Part shown: one piece after another, positions 52,801 to 60,385 of the stretch
Position numbering within the stretch: position 1 is the first letter of the stretch
How the letters are laid out: every line of letters starts with the position of its first letter
Origin: an uncultured Porphyromonas sp.
GTDB lineage: Bacteria > Bacteroidota > Bacteroidia > Bacteroidales > Porphyromonadaceae
DNA: 64,000 nucleotides
Reading direction: 5' to 3'
Assembly: GCF_905372525.1 (NCBI RefSeq)
Contig: NZ_CAJPPN010000006.1
Span: forward strand, 9,418 to 73,417
Made by a program: the position numbers and the translations under genes
The notes under the pieces: generated by a model
Databases searched by the model: none
What the model was told of the DNA's origin: nothing
What the model saw: the letters and a program-made list of their open reading frames with translations, nothing else

Positions 52801-53163
52801 ATCGGTGAGCGTAACTATCACAAGGATATCCGCAGCTACTGGAGGCAGGGACAGCCCACGGGCCTACCCATCCTGTCGCATGACACCGAGGAGCTGATCT
52901 ATGCTAACTCCACCTCCACGCGCTTCCTCACGAGTCGCTCGTATCTCTCCCTCTCCAACGCTCGTCTCAGCTACGACATCCCCAAGTCCCTCCTCCAGCG
53001 TCTCAGCATCAATGATGCCTCAGTCTACGTCAGTGGGGACAATCTCTTCCTCATCTCTGCTCGTCGGGGCTATGCCTCTATGTCTAGCCAGAGTGGAGGA
53101 TCGGGGGTTAGTCGCTACCTCCCCGTCTCGACCTTCGTAGCAGGGGTCAAGCTCAGCTTCTAG
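49837..53163 (+). CDS. SusC/RagA-family TonB-linked outer-membrane transporter
   Basis: A 1108-residue protein when started at the ATG 49837, where MKKRLLFFVLLFVSIGVTWA forms a normal signal peptide; an in-frame ATG at 49777 would add 20 residues that do not fit one. A CarboxypepD_reg-like domain (about 25-105) contains LTDAQGKFSLTLP. The SusC plug motif IRGIGSVNSNTSPLYVIDG and LKDASATALYGARAANGV follow, then a 22-strand barrel ending in LPVSTFVAGVKLSF. It imports a glycan or peptide ligand with TonB energy. The partner SusD gene begins 31 bp downstream. No glycosidase, regulator or anti-sigma gene is attached, so the substrate is unknown; a peptide ligand, as with RagAB, is possible. Confidence 0.93.
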   Translation: MKKRLLFFVLLFVSIGVTWAQKKQTVVTGIVIASDDKEPIVAAAVSCVEFPSHGTLTDAQGKFSLTLPAEAKTLKVSYMGFTTQTVPITGKELQILLQAQERTLDKVVVVAYGTQSKNSFTGSAARIDVAALTKKTSANITSALEGASPGVQVFTTSGQPGASATVQIRGIGSVNSNTSPLYVIDGIPYNSLLSSFNMADVETLSVLKDASATALYGARAANGVVLITTKQGRAGRVSFDAEIKHGLNVRYLPQYDVISTPEEYMEVAYEAMKNAYEKFGLKQQLDNLYAKPNLRFKPNRTIADKPTTPGDLLFFPGILVDDADRQGIISRYNLWDAASSQLIDPSTGRFNRLVKRRYSPESWRDHIFRTGHITETNIRASGGSERVNFSSSLGYQDNIGYYIGSEFNRLNLRNNVTARISDAFKVSLGLSYARSLSKSPGQGGSANNGFRFLNEIPPIYPVYERNTKTWQIEMDKKIPGGLSYDYGQYSDESRAYAGGVNPAGAVRLDRNEDQRDLATSNLNIEYRFLKDFKLAVNYGLQFSATKNEQLQNPYYGDGANIGRIYNTNTNSFSWTLNEILSWNHTFDKHTFDAFVAHEASRDVQDTHYSAKEKVVLGGITKLNDGIIRSDISGYDLSYAIESYFGQLRYEYDKRYHLTLSVRRDGSSRFAPEHRWGTFGSVGAAWILSQEKFLSSVKWINNLKVKASYGVLGNQELDLGYSAGTPDYYLYQDFYEVDNLNGKPSFSFYSKGNRNLTWERSGTFNVGVESRLFDVLDLNVDYFVKRTDNMLFKKQVAPSLGYAYYPVSEGILQNQGLELELNWDAYKSKDFAVSVRANGGYYKNKIVRMASDPFGAPKHYEIQGAFAYKKGHSVQDYYIPTWKGVSDKGLPLWKAYTYKDANNQDVYVSDYEKYISSGGDASKLTETTTSVYNDAVKEFVGKSAIPDFVGGFGFDVRLYGFTLSTSFSYGLGGWGYDSVYASLMSSGSPIGERNYHKDIRSYWRQGQPTGLPILSHDTEELIYANSTSTRFLTSRSYLSLSNARLSYDIPKSLLQRLSINDASVYVSGDNLFLISARRGYASMSSQSGGSGVSRYLPVSTFVAGVKLSF

Positions 53164-53194
53164 TAATGTCTCACTCCTATACACCATATATATC

Positions 53195-54733
53195 ATGCGT
53201 ACAAGTATCCGAAAGAGCCTTTGCCTGGCTCTGACACTCGTCGCCCTCACTAGTTGCGGCAAGGGATTTCTCGATGAGCAGCCCTCTCAGCTCCCATCAG
53301 GTGATCAGCTCAAGGAGGCCGGTAAGAAGAGTGAGGACATCTCTCTAGGCTTCGTCAATGGTGTCGTCTCCTCCTTCTTCAAGGCACTACAGTCCACCGG
53401 TGGCAGTCATGATGACTTCGCTCAGAAGGCCTTCGACATCTCTGCTGACCTCATGTCGGGAGATATGGAGATGCGCCAGTCGAACTATAAGTGGTTCCAG
53501 CTCCCAGCCCGACTGACCTCCTGGCAGAAGGACGAGATCAACAACTACTCCGTCTGGCGTATCAGCTACCGGACGATCTCACTAGCCAATGGCTTCTTCG
53601 TCACCGCCGGAGGGGATGAGACCGTACCTGGCAACAGCGTTGCTCCCGAGACTCGCTTCAATTGGGGGCAGGTCAAGGCTCTACGTGCCCTGGCCTACCT
53701 CAATCTCGCTCGCTTCTATGGCGGCCCCTACAGCGATGCGACTAAAAGCAAGCCGACTGTACCCGTCTACAAGGCAGCTGATGACGCCAGCAAGCCCAAG
53801 GGGCAGTCTACCCTAGAGCAGGTCTATGAGCAGATCGTACAAGATCTCAAGCAGGCCATCGAGGCTATCGAGGGCTCAGGCAAGAGCCGTCCCGACAGAC
53901 AATACGTGGATGAGACTGTCGCCCGTGTCGCACTAGCCCGTGCCTATATGGATCTCGGTAAGTGGGACGAGGCCTACGATGTAGCTAACAAGGTGATCAC
54001 CGATCAGGCGACGACCTACCCCCTCATCCCAGCGAAGGAGCTCCTGACCAATGGCTTCAACGACTACCAGACGCCAGAGTTCATCTGGGCGATCGATATC
54101 ACTAAGGATAATACAGGGGCTCTACTCTCCTTCTGGGGGCATGTGGATGTCTTCACCTACGGATACGCCTTCGTCGGGGCTCGTAAGGCCATCAATAAAA
54201 ATATCTCCGATCAGATACCCGCTACAGACCTTCGCGGGGACTGGTTCCACCCGACGATGGGAGTACCCTGGTGTAAGTTCTTCTCTGCTTCGGGTAAGGC
54301 AGCCTGGGAAGCCTCAGGGCGGCAGCGATATGGAGTAGACCGCACATGGCTCAGTGATATCGTCTTCATGCGTATGTCCGAGGTCTACCTGATCGCCTCT
54401 GAAGCAGCTGCACGCAAGGGGGATGATGCTACGTCCAAGACGCTCCTGCTCACCCTGCTGAAGCAGCGTACCCGAGATGGCAAGTACACCGAGGTAGAGA
54501 CTGCCACCAATGCGCTTAGCCACGATGATCTCCTCAAGACTCTCCTCTACAACTGGCGTGTAGAGATGTGGGGCGAGGGGCAGTCGCTGGCCGTGATGAG
54601 ACGCTTCAAGAACAATGTCGAGCGCTCTGTACGCAATGGTTTCCTCTCTGGGACGACAATCAAGTGGGATGACCCACGTCTCGTCTATGAGATCCCCCAG
54701 CACGAATCCTCCAACAATCAGCTGATCCGCTAA
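53195..54733 (+). CDS. SusD/RagB-family nutrient-binding lipoprotein
   Basis: A 512-residue lipoprotein (lipobox VALTSCGKGFLDEQP). TPR-like helices carry RALAYLNLARFYGGPY, the most conserved SusD motif, and the C-terminal part includes RMSEVYLIASEAAARKGDDA and NWRVEMWGEGQSLAVMRRFK. SusD forms a lid over the SusC barrel and binds the substrate at the cell surface. It ends before a strong hairpin at 54790-54834, so susC-susD is a two-gene operon. Confidence 0.93.
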   Translation: MRTSIRKSLCLALTLVALTSCGKGFLDEQPSQLPSGDQLKEAGKKSEDISLGFVNGVVSSFFKALQSTGGSHDDFAQKAFDISADLMSGDMEMRQSNYKWFQLPARLTSWQKDEINNYSVWRISYRTISLANGFFVTAGGDETVPGNSVAPETRFNWGQVKALRALAYLNLARFYGGPYSDATKSKPTVPVYKAADDASKPKGQSTLEQVYEQIVQDLKQAIEAIEGSGKSRPDRQYVDETVARVALARAYMDLGKWDEAYDVANKVITDQATTYPLIPAKELLTNGFNDYQTPEFIWAIDITKDNTGALLSFWGHVDVFTYGYAFVGARKAINKNISDQIPATDLRGDWFHPTMGVPWCKFFSASGKAAWEASGRQRYGVDRTWLSDIVFMRMSEVYLIASEAAARKGDDATSKTLLLTLLKQRTRDGKYTEVETATNALSHDDLLKTLLYNWRVEMWGEGQSLAVMRRFKNNVERSVRNGFLSGTTIKWDDPRLVYEIPQHESSNNQLIR

Positions 54734-54789
54734 GAGTAATCTCCTATCTTCCATCCATAGCCCGGCCTTTCCCCCGGACTATCTGTACC

Positions 54790-54834
54790 GAGGTAGCCCT
54801 CCTCTCCACGTCCGTGGGGAAGGGGGGCTACCTC
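54790..54834 (+). terminator. Hairpin terminator after susD
   Basis: GAGGTAGCCC pairs with GGGCTACCTC over 10 bp, with a longer imperfect inner stem (CCTCTCCAC against GTGGGGAAGG). It lies about 55 bp beyond the susD stop. Confidence 0.7.
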
Positions 54835-54839
54835 CATAT

Positions 54840-55023
54840 AATGATGTATACATATATATAAGGTATGCACACGTCCTATCTAGGCATGTGTTCATCCCGC
54901 TCGTATGATGTGCGTCTCAGCCTCCCCTCGATTGCCTCGTCTCCTAGCTCCACAGAGGCCTCGTAGAGGGTATCTTGTCCAACCTATGGAGTATACATAA
55001 TCACCCCCAGAGGGCTCTAGGTA
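54840..55023. other. Gap between susD and dnaN, possible decayed repeat remnant
   Basis: No gene is visible. TGTATACATATATATAAGG and GGTATGCACACG near 54845-54873 look like scattered pieces of the repeat-unit vocabulary, but neither a 22-bp period nor the arms can be followed, so I do not call it a copy. Confidence 0.3.
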
Positions 55024-55027
55024 AGAA

Positions 55028-55060
55028 CGTCCCCGTCACCTTACATAGGTGATGGGGACG
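55028..55060. terminator. Family hairpin A (copy 3), terminator-like
   Basis: CGTCCCCGTCACCT pairs with AGGTGATGGGGACG over 14 bp with one G-T wobble and a 5-nt loop. Same family as 26470-26508 and 39278-39316, and not directly after any stop codon. Confidence 0.7.
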
Positions 55061-55271
55061 CTCCTTATAGGAGCGCACAGGCGCTCTCGGTATGTCCGTC
55101 TGGACGACCCTAGAGTGTCCGACACAGAGCCTATTAGCTGGTCTGAGTGAAGTCTCTGCCACCCTCTCCGTCGGATGGGGTAGGGGAGCGAGGTGTGAGG
55201 GAGCACGATCGCCCCCTACGTGTAGGTGCCTAGGGGCTGGTCGTGGGCTTAAGTATTCTGGTCAAAAAACT

Positions 55272-55279
55272 TATCTTTG
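55272..55279 (+). promoter_or_regulatory. -7 box of the dnaN operon
   Basis: TATCTTTG, a perfect TAnnTTTG, 30 bp before the dnaN ATG at 55309. The -33 region is weak. It supports the start at 55309 rather than the in-frame ATG at 55243, which lies upstream of this box. Confidence 0.6.
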
Positions 55280-55308
55280 CACTATCATTCAGTAACTACG
55301 TACACGCT

Positions 55309-56451
55309 ATGAGATTTATAGTAACAAGTAACGACCTCCTACAGCAGCTATTGACCGTAGCGAAGGCTATCTCCTCCAAGAGCGTAGCAGCTATCCCCGT
55401 CCTAGAGAATATCCTCTTTGAGCTGAAGGGCAATACCCTACAGCTGACGGCCTCCGACCAGAGCAATCGACTGACCTCCCTGCTAGAGGTACAGAACCAG
55501 GGCGCCGATGGTACCTTCGCCGTTCGTAGCAATATCATCATAGACGCGCTCAAGGAGCTCCCCGACCAGCCCATCGAGGTGGAGGTCGAGGAGGAGGCTC
55601 ACAAGGCGACTGTGACCTATAGCAACGGGATCTATACCTTCCTCACCTCCCCAGCAGACGTCTATCCAGAGCCTACTAAGCTGGAGGGACAGGTGCGTAC
55701 CGTGGAGCTCCCCGCTCAGGCACTACTGCGTGGACTAGAGCGGACGGCCTTCGCCGCTAGTGATGATGATCGTCGCCCGATCATGACAGGTGTCTATCTG
55801 GATATCTTCACCGACAAGCTCGTCTTCGTGGCTTCCGATGGACGTATCCTCGTACGCTACACCGATACCAATATCAAGAATGATGCTCCAGCAGCGATCT
55901 GTCTGCCTGCTCGGGTGTGCGCTCTGCTGACCCGTGGCTTGCTCGCTCGGGAGACAGCTCCCATACGTGTGAGCTTCGACGATCGGAACGTGATCTTCCA
56001 GATGACGTCGGGGACGCTTACCGCTCGTCTACTCGAGGGGAAGTATCCCAACTACAATTCGGTCATCCCCATCGAATCTCTCCACAACATCACGGTGGAC
56101 AAGGATCTCCTCTTCTTCGCTAGCAAGCGTGTGTCACTCTTCTCCAATAAGGCTAGTAGCCTCGTGATCTTCGAGTTCTCTGAGGGGAATATCCATATCA
56201 CGGGGCAGGACCTAGAGCTCTCCATCGCAGCCGAAGAGACCATTCCCTGCTCTGGCCAAGCTCCTGGGACCAAGGTGCGCATAGGCTTTGACTTCAACTA
56301 TCTACAGCGACTCCTACAGGGTATCCCCTCGGAGCAGATCCTCATCAGTCTGACCGACCAGACACGAGCAGGGGTCATTACCCCGATCCAGAGCGAGGAG
56401 GGCATAGAGATCTGCTCGCTCATCATCCCCATGAAGCTCATCGGCGAATAG
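55309..56451 (+). CDS. dnaN: DNA polymerase III beta sliding clamp
   Basis: A 380-residue clamp when started at 55309 (MRFIVTSNDLLQQLL). Three repeated clamp domains of about 120 residues follow, with recognisable pieces such as AIPVLENILFELKGNTLQLTAS, FAASDDDRRPIMTGVYLDI and a C-terminal EEGIEICSLIIPMKL. It tethers DNA polymerase III to DNA. dnaA is not adjacent, as is usual in Bacteroidota. It heads a plus-strand run dnaN-dnaQ-like-coaBC-recN. Confidence 0.96.
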   Translation: MRFIVTSNDLLQQLLTVAKAISSKSVAAIPVLENILFELKGNTLQLTASDQSNRLTSLLEVQNQGADGTFAVRSNIIIDALKELPDQPIEVEVEEEAHKATVTYSNGIYTFLTSPADVYPEPTKLEGQVRTVELPAQALLRGLERTAFAASDDDRRPIMTGVYLDIFTDKLVFVASDGRILVRYTDTNIKNDAPAAICLPARVCALLTRGLLARETAPIRVSFDDRNVIFQMTSGTLTARLLEGKYPNYNSVIPIESLHNITVDKDLLFFASKRVSLFSNKASSLVIFEFSEGNIHITGQDLELSIAAEETIPCSGQAPGTKVRIGFDFNYLQRLLQGIPSEQILISLTDQTRAGVITPIQSEEGIEICSLIIPMKLIGE

Positions 56452-56494
56452 TCGCCGATGAGCCCTAGCTCCCCATACTCTAATACTCACCCCA

Positions 56495-57262
56495 ATGAAG
56501 CTCCAGCTAGAGCGCCCCATCGTCGTCTTTGACCTAGAGACGACCGGGGTGCAGATCACACGTGATCGTATCGTGGAGATCTCCATCCTCAAGGTACACC
56601 CTGATGGCGAGGAGGAGACTAAGACCCGCCGTATCAACCCCGGGATACCCATCCCCCCAGAGGCTACTCAGGTACATGGTATCTCGGATGCCGATGTCGC
56701 CGACTGCCCAACCTTTGCACAGGTGGCCCGTAGCCTCTATCAGTGGATCGATGGATGTGATGTCGTGGGCTTCAACTCCAACCGCTTCGATGTGCCGATG
56801 CTCGTGGAGGAATTCCTACGTGCAGGTATCGCAGTAGACTTTGCCGATCGGTGGTTCGTGGACGTACAGACGATCTTCCACAAGATGGAGCGTCGGACGC
56901 TCGAGGCGGCCTATCGCTTCTACTGTGACAAGGTGCTAGACAATGCCCACTCTGCAGAGGCCGATACGCGGGCTACCTATGAGGTACTCCAGGCTCAGCT
57001 CGATCGCTACCCCGAGGAGCTCACCAATAGTATCCCTGCTCTGGCGGAGGTCTCTAGCTACGGCCCTAGGGTGGACTTTGCGGGTCTACTAGCCTATAAT
57101 GATGCAGGGGAGATCGTGGTGAACTTTGGGAAGTATCGGGGACAGCTCCTCACAGAGGTCTTCCGCCGAGACTCCAGCTACTATACTTGGGTGATGGGGG
57201 CACAGTTCCCCCTAGAGACAAAGGCTTGGTTTACCCGTGTCTACCAGTCTATGCGTGTGTGA
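56495..57262 (+). CDS. DnaQ-family 3'-5' exonuclease (Pol III epsilon-like)
   Basis: A 255-residue DEDDh exonuclease. VVFDLETTGVQITRDRIVEI supplies the D-x-E of ExoI, VHGISDADV and GFNSNRFDVPML give ExoII, and NAHSAEADTRATYEVL gives ExoIII with the catalytic His-x4-Asp. A C-terminal extension (about 175-255) with VNFGKYRGQLLTEVF resembles the quorum-like DUF3820 tail found on Bacteroidota members. Proofreading or a repair role is likely; the 43-bp distance from dnaN supports an association with replication. Confidence 0.88.
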   Translation: MKLQLERPIVVFDLETTGVQITRDRIVEISILKVHPDGEEETKTRRINPGIPIPPEATQVHGISDADVADCPTFAQVARSLYQWIDGCDVVGFNSNRFDVPMLVEEFLRAGIAVDFADRWFVDVQTIFHKMERRTLEAAYRFYCDKVLDNAHSAEADTRATYEVLQAQLDRYPEELTNSIPALAEVSSYGPRVDFAGLLAYNDAGEIVVNFGKYRGQLLTEVFRRDSSYYTWVMGAQFPLETKAWFTRVYQSMRV

Positions 57263-57263
57263 G

Positions 57264-58472
57264 ATGAGCGTACTTAGCGGTAAGCATATCGTCCTCGGCA
57301 TCACGGGGAGTATCGCAGCCTACAAGGCTGCTGTCCTGACTCGCCTCCTAGTGAAGGCAGGCGCAGAAGTACAGATCGTCATCACCCCAGCAGGCAAGGA
57401 GTTCATCACCCCGATAACCCTCTCTGCTCTGAGCTCCCGTCCTGTGATCAGCGAGTTCTTCAGCGGGCGGGATGGCACGTGGAATAGTCACGTGGATCTA
57501 GGTCTCTGGGCAGATGTGATGCTCATAGCCCCCGCTACGGCAGCTACGATCGGCAAGCTGGCTCATGGTGTGGCAGATAATATGCTCATCACGACCTACC
57601 TATCGATGAAGGCTCCCGTCTTCATCGCTCCAGCTATGGACCTAGATATGTGCGCTCACCCCTCCACGACGGACAATCTGGACCTACTAGCCCTCAGAGG
57701 AAACTTCATCATCGAGCCTAAGTCTGGGGAGCTCGCTAGCCACCTCGTCGGCAAGGGACGTATGGAGGAGCCCGAGGCGATCATCGCTGCGCTGGAGGAG
57801 TACTTCTCTACGGGGCTAGACTATCAGGGGCGGCGAGTGCTCCTGACAGCAGGTCCTACCCACGAACCTATAGACCCCGTGCGCTTCATCGGGAACCACT
57901 CTACAGGGCGTATGGGCATAGCCCTTGCCAATGAGCTCGTTCGCCGAGGGGCCGAGGTGACCCTCATCCTGGGCCCTTCGTCTCTACGGCCGAGAGAGGA
58001 GGTGCGGGTAATCCCTGTGACGACAGCCGAGGAGATGCTTCGCGAGGCAGAGGAGGTCGTCGGGGAGGTAGACCTAGCTATCTTCGCCGCAGCAGTGGCT
58101 GACTATAGACCACGCTATACCCATGCAGAGAAGCTCAAGCGCGAGGGGCAGGAGGAGCTCGAGCTCGAGCTCGTCCGCAATCCTGATATAGCTGCTACGC
58201 TCGGGGCATGGAAGCGCCCCGACCAATATTTCGTAGGCTTTGCCCTAGAGAGTAGTGTGGGAGTAGAGGAGGCTAAGCGTAAGATGCAGCAGAAGAACTT
58301 CGATGCGATCGTCCTCAATAGCCTGCAGGATGCAGGGGCGGGCTTTGCCTGCGAGACGAACAAGGTCACGCTATTCGACCGAGAGGGTGGGATAGAGGCC
58401 TACGAGCTGAAGAGCAAGGAGGCTGTCGCTCGTGACATCGTGGACTTCGTAGCCCGTCGCCTCGGACTCTAG
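57264..58472 (+). CDS. coaBC: Phosphopantothenoylcysteine decarboxylase / phosphopantothenate-cysteine ligase
   Basis: A 402-residue bifunctional CoA enzyme. The N-terminal CoaC flavoprotein (about 1-175) has GITGSIAAYKAAVLTRLL, VMLIAPATAATIGKLAHG and MKAPVFIAPAMDLDM. The C-terminal CoaB part (about 190-400) has LLTAGPTHEPIDPVRFIGN, STGRMGIALANEL and AVADYRPR. The start at 57264 directly follows the exonuclease stop; an upstream in-frame ATG would overlap that gene by 26 bp. It works with coaX (23145-23879). Confidence 0.95.
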   Translation: MSVLSGKHIVLGITGSIAAYKAAVLTRLLVKAGAEVQIVITPAGKEFITPITLSALSSRPVISEFFSGRDGTWNSHVDLGLWADVMLIAPATAATIGKLAHGVADNMLITTYLSMKAPVFIAPAMDLDMCAHPSTTDNLDLLALRGNFIIEPKSGELASHLVGKGRMEEPEAIIAALEEYFSTGLDYQGRRVLLTAGPTHEPIDPVRFIGNHSTGRMGIALANELVRRGAEVTLILGPSSLRPREEVRVIPVTTAEEMLREAEEVVGEVDLAIFAAAVADYRPRYTHAEKLKREGQEELELELVRNPDIAATLGAWKRPDQYFVGFALESSVGVEEAKRKMQQKNFDAIVLNSLQDAGAGFACETNKVTLFDREGGIEAYELKSKEAVARDIVDFVARRLGL

Positions 58473-58515
58473 CCCCCTGCACGTCCATCTATATATTCTA
58501 TTCATCTGATCATGT

Positions 58516-60234
58516 ATGCTGCAGCGACTAAGCATTAAGAACTTCGTCCTGATCGAAGAGCTGACGATCGAGTTCGGCCCAGACTTCTCTGTCATCACGG
58601 GGGAGACAGGGGCCGGTAAGAGTATTATCCTCGGTGCCATAGGCCTACTCATGGGACAGCGAGCTGACAGCAGTACGCTCCTAGCGGGTGCAGACCGCTG
58701 TACTATCGAGGCTCAGTTCACGGGACTCGACGATGCGGTAGGGCGGATGCTCGAGGAGGAGGATATCGACCATGATGATACCGAATGTATCATCCGAAGG
58801 GAGATCAATGCCAAGGGGAAGAGCCGTGCCTTCGTCAATGATACCCCAGCCTCCCTACAGCTACTGAAGCGGCTCAGTGAGTATCTGATCGACATCCATT
58901 CACAGCACCAGAACCTCCTACTGGGCGATGCTCAGTTCCAACTCTCTGTCCTAGACCTCTATGGGGGGCACACCGAGCTCCTCAGCGCCTATCAGGACTC
59001 CTATCGCACCTACCGTACTCTATCGGGACAGCTCCAGGAGGCTCGGCTCGCACTAGAGGCTCTACGCAAGGAGCAGGACTATCTGCAGTACCAGTATACC
59101 CAGCTAGAGGAGGCCGAGCTAGAGGAGGGCGAGCTGGAGGAGCTCACCGAGGAGGAGCGACAGCTCTCTCATGCCCAGGAGATACGGGACGAGCTACAGC
59201 AGGCCACTAGTGCCCTCTCCGAGGATGAGCATGGGGCTATCCCAGCAGTGACCTATGCCCTCCGCTCAGTAGAGGCTATACGTAGCTATCATGCTGGGGC
59301 AGAGGAATGGTCAGAGCGTCTACATAGTGTGCGGATCGAGTTGCAGGACCTCGTCTCCACTCTGGAGGATGAGGCGGAGGGGGTAACCTTCAGCCCGAAG
59401 CGCCTAGCTCGTGTCGGAGAGCGACTAGACCTGCTCCGTGGCCTCCTACACCGTCACAGCCTACGAGAGATCACGGAGCTCATCGCCCTACGTGATCGCT
59501 TAGCTCAGGAACTAGAGCGTATCGATAGCTCAGATGAGGAGCTTCATCGGCTGGAGCAGAGCGTAGGGGAGAGCTATCAGGCCCTCCTCGAGCAGGGGCA
59601 ACGACTGCGGGAGGCACGTCAGAGTGCTGCACACGCCATCGAGGGGGCTCTCATCGCCTCGCTCCATGAGCTCGGGATGCCCCATGTGCGCTTCGTGATA
59701 CGCATGGAGGAGCATCCTACACCTACAGCCATGGGACTAGATCAGGTTACCTACCTCTTCTCTGCCAACAAGGATACTTCTCCTGAGCCCGTCGCCAACA
59801 TCGCCTCTGGTGGGGAGATCTCTCGCCTTATGCTTGCCCTCAAGGCTCTGATCGCTGACCGCCGTAGTCTACCTACGATCATCTTCGACGAGATCGATAC
59901 AGGGGTCTCAGGGGAGACGGCAGAGCGCATAGCTGTGATCCTACGTCGTATGGGGTCGAGCATGCAGGTTATGGCAGTCACACACCTCCCTCAGATCGCT
60001 GCTGCGGGGATTGATCACTTCTACATCTACAAGGAGCACGGAGCAGATAGTACCCGTAGCCACCTGCGTCATCTGAGTGAAGAGGAGCGGGTCGAGGAGA
60101 TCGCCCGTATGCAGAGTGGCTCACAGCTGACCGAGGTCACCCGAGCAGCAGCCCGTGCCCTGCTGGAGACGTTTCACTCCCCTCGGCGTACTACGTCATC
60201 TCGCTCATCATCTCATCCTGCCACGAAGTCCTAG
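58516..60234 (+). CDS. recN: DNA repair protein RecN
   Basis: A 572-residue SMC-like ATPase. Walker A is GETGAGKSII (29-38); a long acidic, Leu/Glu-rich coiled coil (about 160-370) follows; the C-terminal ABC signature is ASGGEISRLMLALKAL and Walker B is TIIFDEIDTGVSGETA. It helps repair double-strand breaks by recombination. The C-terminal tail is Ser/Arg/Thr-rich. It starts 43 bp after coaBC. Confidence 0.96.
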   Translation: MLQRLSIKNFVLIEELTIEFGPDFSVITGETGAGKSIILGAIGLLMGQRADSSTLLAGADRCTIEAQFTGLDDAVGRMLEEEDIDHDDTECIIRREINAKGKSRAFVNDTPASLQLLKRLSEYLIDIHSQHQNLLLGDAQFQLSVLDLYGGHTELLSAYQDSYRTYRTLSGQLQEARLALEALRKEQDYLQYQYTQLEEAELEEGELEELTEEERQLSHAQEIRDELQQATSALSEDEHGAIPAVTYALRSVEAIRSYHAGAEEWSERLHSVRIELQDLVSTLEDEAEGVTFSPKRLARVGERLDLLRGLLHRHSLREITELIALRDRLAQELERIDSSDEELHRLEQSVGESYQALLEQGQRLREARQSAAHAIEGALIASLHELGMPHVRFVIRMEEHPTPTAMGLDQVTYLFSANKDTSPEPVANIASGGEISRLMLALKALIADRRSLPTIIFDEIDTGVSGETAERIAVILRRMGSSMQVMAVTHLPQIAAAGIDHFYIYKEHGADSTRSHLRHLSEEERVEEIARMQSGSQLTEVTRAAARALLETFHSPRRTTSSRSSSHPATKS

Positions 60235-60385
60235 GTAGCTCAGACTCCTCATTTCTCCCCCGAGAGGGGATAGGGAGGCTCCTAGCCTATACTCGTCCAC
60301 CTTCGCTCTTCATCTCGGCTCATCTTGGGCTCCCCCAGAGCCTGAGTCATCAGTCCAGACTATCCCATATCTACTAACTCCCTAT

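Noticed and set aside
54840..54910. A sixth copy of the 22-bp-unit element near 54.85 kb
   Set aside because: Only short TGTATACA- and GCACACG-like fragments are present; neither the 22-bp spacing nor the conserved arms can be followed.
60241..60280. Terminator hairpin after recN
   Set aside because: Only a short interrupted stem (TCCCC/GGGGA) without a clear tail; too weak to call.
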